8,624 nucleotides of DNA, taken from the NCBI GenBank assembly GCA_017470045.1, contig JAFUFG010000005.1, positions 1-8,624 on the forward strand. The letters are read 5' to 3'. Each line of letters opens with the position of its first letter. The stretch's first letter is position 1. This document shows positions 6,162 to 8,624 of this stretch, in pieces. Under the pieces are notes generated by a model that saw nothing but the letters and a program-made list of their open reading frames with translations, was not told the DNA's origin and did not search any database. The translations under genes were made by a program, and so were the position numbers. The DNA is from Bacilli bacterium. GTDB lineage: Bacteria; Bacillota_I; Bacilli_A; RF39; UBA660.

Positions 6162-6172
6162 ATAATTTTCTA
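6144..6172 (-). promoter_or_regulatory. Putative hpt promoter
   Basis: On the minus strand, TATAAT (6149-6144) lies 17 bp from TAGAAA (6172-6167), a four-of-six match to the -35 box. Transcription would begin near 6137, leaving a leader of about 15 nt that contains the ribosome binding site. It overlaps the plus-strand promoter. Confidence 0.55.
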
Positions 6173-6187
6173 TAGGAAGGTGAGACT

Positions 6188-7060
6188 ATGCAATATATTT
6201 TTTTACTTAATACCTTTTCTTTAAAAAAGAATGTTTCTATGTTAGAAGAGAAGATTACGAAGTATTGTATCGAAAAACAATACGAATTTGTGATTGAGAA
6301 AAATAGTATTGAAGTATCTACGGAAGATATTTTAAAAAAATATGAACATAGTCATTGCATTCTTGTTGCGGTAGGTGGAGATGGAACAATCTGTCGTGTT
6401 CTAAATGGAATGGTTCATACGAATAATATTTTAAGTTATATTCCATATGGGACTGGTAATGACTTTTATCGTGCGAATAAAGAACTATTAAAAGATGGTC
6501 TAAACGATATTGATTTGGTTCGTGTGAATGATCGATACTTCATCAATGTTGCTTGTTTTGGAATTGATGCTGTTATTGGAAATCATAATGAAGTTATTCA
6601 TAGTAAATGGATTCCAGAAAAACAACGTTATAATGTTAGTATGGTTCATCATTTCTTTCATTATCAACCTCGTAATTTTGAGGTTCGTATTGGAAAGAGG
6701 CGGTATCATGGAGATTTTACTACCATAGCAATCTGTAATGGAAGATATTATGGTGGTGGTTATAAGATTGGATATTCTAGTTTATTAGATGATGGATTGA
6801 TTGATGTTTATTTGGCTCCTAAACTTACGAAATGGCAAACAGTAAAGATGATGCTTGGAATGAATAAAGGAAAGTTGGAACATCATTCTAAGATTCAAAA
6901 GGTATCTACAAATAAATTAAAAATTACTAGTAAAAATGACGTTTCTATTAATCTAGATGGAGAAGAGTATATTCATCATTCTTTTGATGTAGAGTTAATT
7001 CCTAAAGGTATTTGTATTTATTATGATTCGGATATGATAAAAAGAATTGGAAAGAAGTAG
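6188..7060 (+). CDS. Diacylglycerol kinase family lipid kinase (YegS/BmrU/DgkB-like)
   Basis: This 290-residue cytoplasmic or membrane-peripheral enzyme should phosphorylate diacylglycerol or a related lipid with ATP, recycling diacylglycerol into phosphatidic acid. The length fits the family. GGDGT (63-67) is the nucleotide-binding signature. PYGTGNDF (86-93) is the second conserved motif. FGIDAVIG and CNGRYYGGGYKIGYSSLLDDGLIDVYL contain the conserved DGxxDV (202-207). LDGE (256-259) holds the likely catalytic acid. It opens an operon with the next two genes. The following coding frame begins right after its TAG stop, so translation is probably coupled. Family members also include sphingosine-type and undecaprenol-related kinases, so the lipid is inferred. 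The start is supported by AAGGTGAG 3 nt before the ATG. Confidence 0.92.
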   Translation: MQYIFLLNTFSLKKNVSMLEEKITKYCIEKQYEFVIEKNSIEVSTEDILKKYEHSHCILVAVGGDGTICRVLNGMVHTNNILSYIPYGTGNDFYRANKELLKDGLNDIDLVRVNDRYFINVACFGIDAVIGNHNEVIHSKWIPEKQRYNVSMVHHFFHYQPRNFEVRIGKRRYHGDFTTIAICNGRYYGGGYKIGYSSLLDDGLIDVYLAPKLTKWQTVKMMLGMNKGKLEHHSKIQKVSTNKLKITSKNDVSINLDGEEYIHHSFDVELIPKGICIYYDSDMIKRIGKK

Positions 7061-7066
7061 TTGTTT

Positions 7067-7840
7067 ATGACGATAGAAAATGTGAAAGACATTATCCGTA
7101 AAGATATTTTATGTTTTCTACCATTAATTCAGGAAGAATATAAGATTTCTTCGGATAAGATATTACCAATAAAAAAACATACAGAAGATTGTATTTCTTT
7201 TTCTCGTGGGACAATTTCTTTCTTTGTAAGAGAAGGAAAGATTTATTATCCTTTGGATGCGATTGAAGTGTTTGAAACATTTCCTAAGAAAAAGAGTTTT
7301 TCTTCTACTTTTCATGGAGTTTCTTTTGAAGATTATTTGACTACGAATACTACTTATTTTGATTATATTCATCATGTGATTGCGGATGGTTTAACGGTTA
7401 TAGATTATTATCGTGAGAGTACTTTACATGAATTATTGCATTTATGTGGAGGTAGTGGAGGAAGTCCTTTAGAGGAAGGGTTTAATGAATTAAAGACTAG
7501 AGAACTTGCTCAAAAATATGGAATTCGTATTGCGGCAGTTGGTTACCAAAAAGAAGTAGAAATTGCGAAAGAAATGCAAAGTATTTTTGGTGTAGATACG
7601 ATCAATAAGATTACTTTTTTACCAATCGAGGAAAGAAGAGAATATCTTTATTGTAACTTTGGAATGGAAGCATTAATTTTTTATGATAAGGTTCGTCATT
7701 CGATGGAAAAAGAAAGTAAGAGTTATGCTTCTCGAATTCAAACGATTCGTAATCCGTTTTATAAGGCGGAATTGTATTCTAAAATTCATTATCCAAATAC
7801 TTGGAATATCATTGAAAACTATAAAAATAACAGGAAGTGA
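7067..7840 (+). CDS. Uncharacterised HExxH protein, putative zinc metallopeptidase
   Basis: I do not recognise this family. The 257-residue product has no signal peptide or membrane helix, so it is probably cytoplasmic. STLHELLHLCGG places a zinc-type HExxH motif at 121-125, and SPLEEGFNE puts glutamates at 136-137, about 11 residues on. Gluzincin-type metallopeptidases often show HExxH followed by an E-G-x-x-E segment that gives the third ligand, so zinc peptidase activity is a fair inference but unproven. The N-terminal 110 residues are mixed alpha/beta with no known motif; the C-terminal part is helical and charged. It follows the lipid kinase with no gap: a TTG at 7061 touches the previous stop and would add two residues, while the ATG at 7067 is preferred. 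Only weak ribosome sites (GGAAAG, GAAG at 7049-7057) precede it, which suggests coupling. The TGA stop (7838-7840) overlaps the next gene's ribosome binding region. Confidence 0.8.
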   Translation: MTIENVKDIIRKDILCFLPLIQEEYKISSDKILPIKKHTEDCISFSRGTISFFVREGKIYYPLDAIEVFETFPKKKSFSSTFHGVSFEDYLTTNTTYFDYIHHVIADGLTVIDYYRESTLHELLHLCGGSGGSPLEEGFNELKTRELAQKYGIRIAAVGYQKEVEIAKEMQSIFGVDTINKITFLPIEERREYLYCNFGMEALIFYDKVRHSMEKESKSYASRIQTIRNPFYKAELYSKIHYPNTWNIIENYKNNRK

Positions 7841-7845
7841 AATTA

Positions 7846-8624
7846 ATGGAAAAAATTGATTTATTAAGAAATTTAGTATCGTTTAATACGATTAGTGATA
7901 AGGAAAATCAAGAAATTCTTGATTTTATTGAAGAGTTTTTAACAAATTTAGGGTTTGTTACAGAAGAAAAAAAGAAGTATCTTATTATGTCTTATGGAGA
8001 TGATCCTTCTCTTGGGTTTATTGGACATTCGGATACGGTAGAGTTTGTAGATGGATGGGATAGTGATCCACATACTTTAACAGAAAAAGATGGTATGTTA
8101 TATGGCCTTGGTGCATGTGATATGAAGGGTGGAATTGCATCTTTCTTAATGGCACTTCAAAATACGGATTTAAAACGTATAAAAAAGGGAATAAAAGTGT
8201 ATATTACATATGATGAAGAAAAAGAGTTAACTGGCATTAAAGAGATTGTATCTACTGGAGAACAATTTCCGGAATATACGATTTTTGGAGAACCTACCAA
8301 TAATGTTACTTTTACCGCATGTAAGGGATTGTTTTCTTTTACGTTAAGAACGAAAGGAATTAAAGTCCATTCTTCTACTCCTAATAAAGGTAGAAGTGCA
8401 ATTTCTTCTATGTTAAAGATTTTAACGGAATTAGAAGAGTTTTATGCGAATTCTATTCAAGTGGAGAAAAATGATTTATATGAAGTACCTTATACGACTA
8501 TGAATATTGGACTTATTTCTGGTGGAAGTGCAGTAAATAGTGTTGCTGCGGAATGTTCTAGTTATGTTGATTTTCGTATTGTTGATGCGGATCATATTAC
8601 TCGAATTAAAGAAAAATTAGAAGA
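7846..8624 (+). CDS. M20-family metallohydrolase, ArgE/DapE-like (3' end outside window)
   Basis: The frame opens with ATG at 7846 after AGGAAG (7832-7837) and stays open to the window edge: 259 full codons, of roughly 370-400 expected. It shows the two-metal M20 active site in order. H61 and D63 lie in IGHSDTV, bridging D92 in YGLGACDMKGG, the E124-E125 pair (general base and metal ligand) in YDEEKE, and E149 in FGEPT. The lid or dimerisation domain starts at about 160, with the conserved H175 in KVHSSTP and GRSAI. The last metal histidine lies beyond the window. Family members remove acyl groups (N-acetylornithine, N-succinyl-diaminopimelate) or cleave dipeptides in the cytoplasm. No lysine or arginine pathway genes are adjacent, so the substrate is open. 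It is the third gene of the lipid kinase operon, 5 bp after the HExxH gene. Pairing with a putative peptidase could mean peptide or acyl-amino-acid turnover, which is inference. Confidence 0.92.
   Translation, partial: MEKIDLLRNLVSFNTISDKENQEILDFIEEFLTNLGFVTEEKKKYLIMSYGDDPSLGFIGHSDTVEFVDGWDSDPHTLTEKDGMLYGLGACDMKGGIASFLMALQNTDLKRIKKGIKVYITYDEEKELTGIKEIVSTGEQFPEYTIFGEPTNNVTFTACKGLFSFTLRTKGIKVHSSTPNKGRSAISSMLKILTELEEFYANSIQVEKNDLYEVPYTTMNIGLISGGSAVNSVAAECSSYVDFRIVDADHITRIKEKLE

Noticed and set aside
1..8624. Alternative genetic code (TGA read as tryptophan), as in some low-GC relatives
   Set aside because: The tryptophans in conserved motifs that I read are TGG, no in-frame TGA interrupts a conserved domain, and TGA acts as a stop at 7838-7840.
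1..8624. CRISPR arrays, tRNAs, rRNA, transposases or defence genes
   Set aside because: I saw no regularly spaced short repeats with spacers, cloverleaf-like sequence or transposase motifs. The only repeats are protein-coding domain repeats, and gaps between genes are all under 100 bp.

Overview
The window is a low-GC stretch (codons end mostly in A or T) with Shine-Dalgarno sites, canonical sigma-A-like promoters and U-tract hairpin terminators. It reads as a Bacillota genome, probably an uncultured gut-type Bacilli or Clostridia. The genetic code is standard: all the tryptophans I read are TGG, and TGA ends the gene at 7840. ChW repeats and long Big_2 arrays are typical of secreted proteins in this group. 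The genus cannot be settled from the sequence.

Positions 1-5170 form a surface-protein locus. The window opens inside the 3' end of a ChW-repeat protein gene. After a terminator and a well-formed promoter comes a 1573-residue secreted protein. Its order is signal peptide, CHAP/NlpC-like cysteine hydrolase, a Fn3-like segment, two Big_2 domains, a divergent segment, a possible cohesin-like fold, about seven further Big_2 domains, and six ChW repeats in two triads. The two C-termini are close paralogues and even their terminators match, so this is a duplicated family of cell-surface peptidoglycan-hydrolase or adhesin-like proteins.

Positions 5171-5598 hold a small helix-turn-helix protein with a Gly/Lys/His-rich tail. 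It faces the next gene convergently, and the two share one bidirectional terminator that contains both stop codons.

Positions 5576-8624 are housekeeping in character. hpt (purine salvage) lies on the minus strand. A 66-bp gap with overlapping back-to-back promoters separates it from a plus-strand operon of three tightly packed genes: a diacylglycerol-kinase-family lipid kinase, an unassigned HExxH putative metalloprotein, and an M20 (ArgE/DapE-type) metallohydrolase cut by the window edge.

I found no mobile element, CRISPR array, tRNA or rRNA. The most unusual content is the multi-domain ChW/CHAP protein with its module duplication, followed by the unassigned HExxH protein and the tailed HTH protein.
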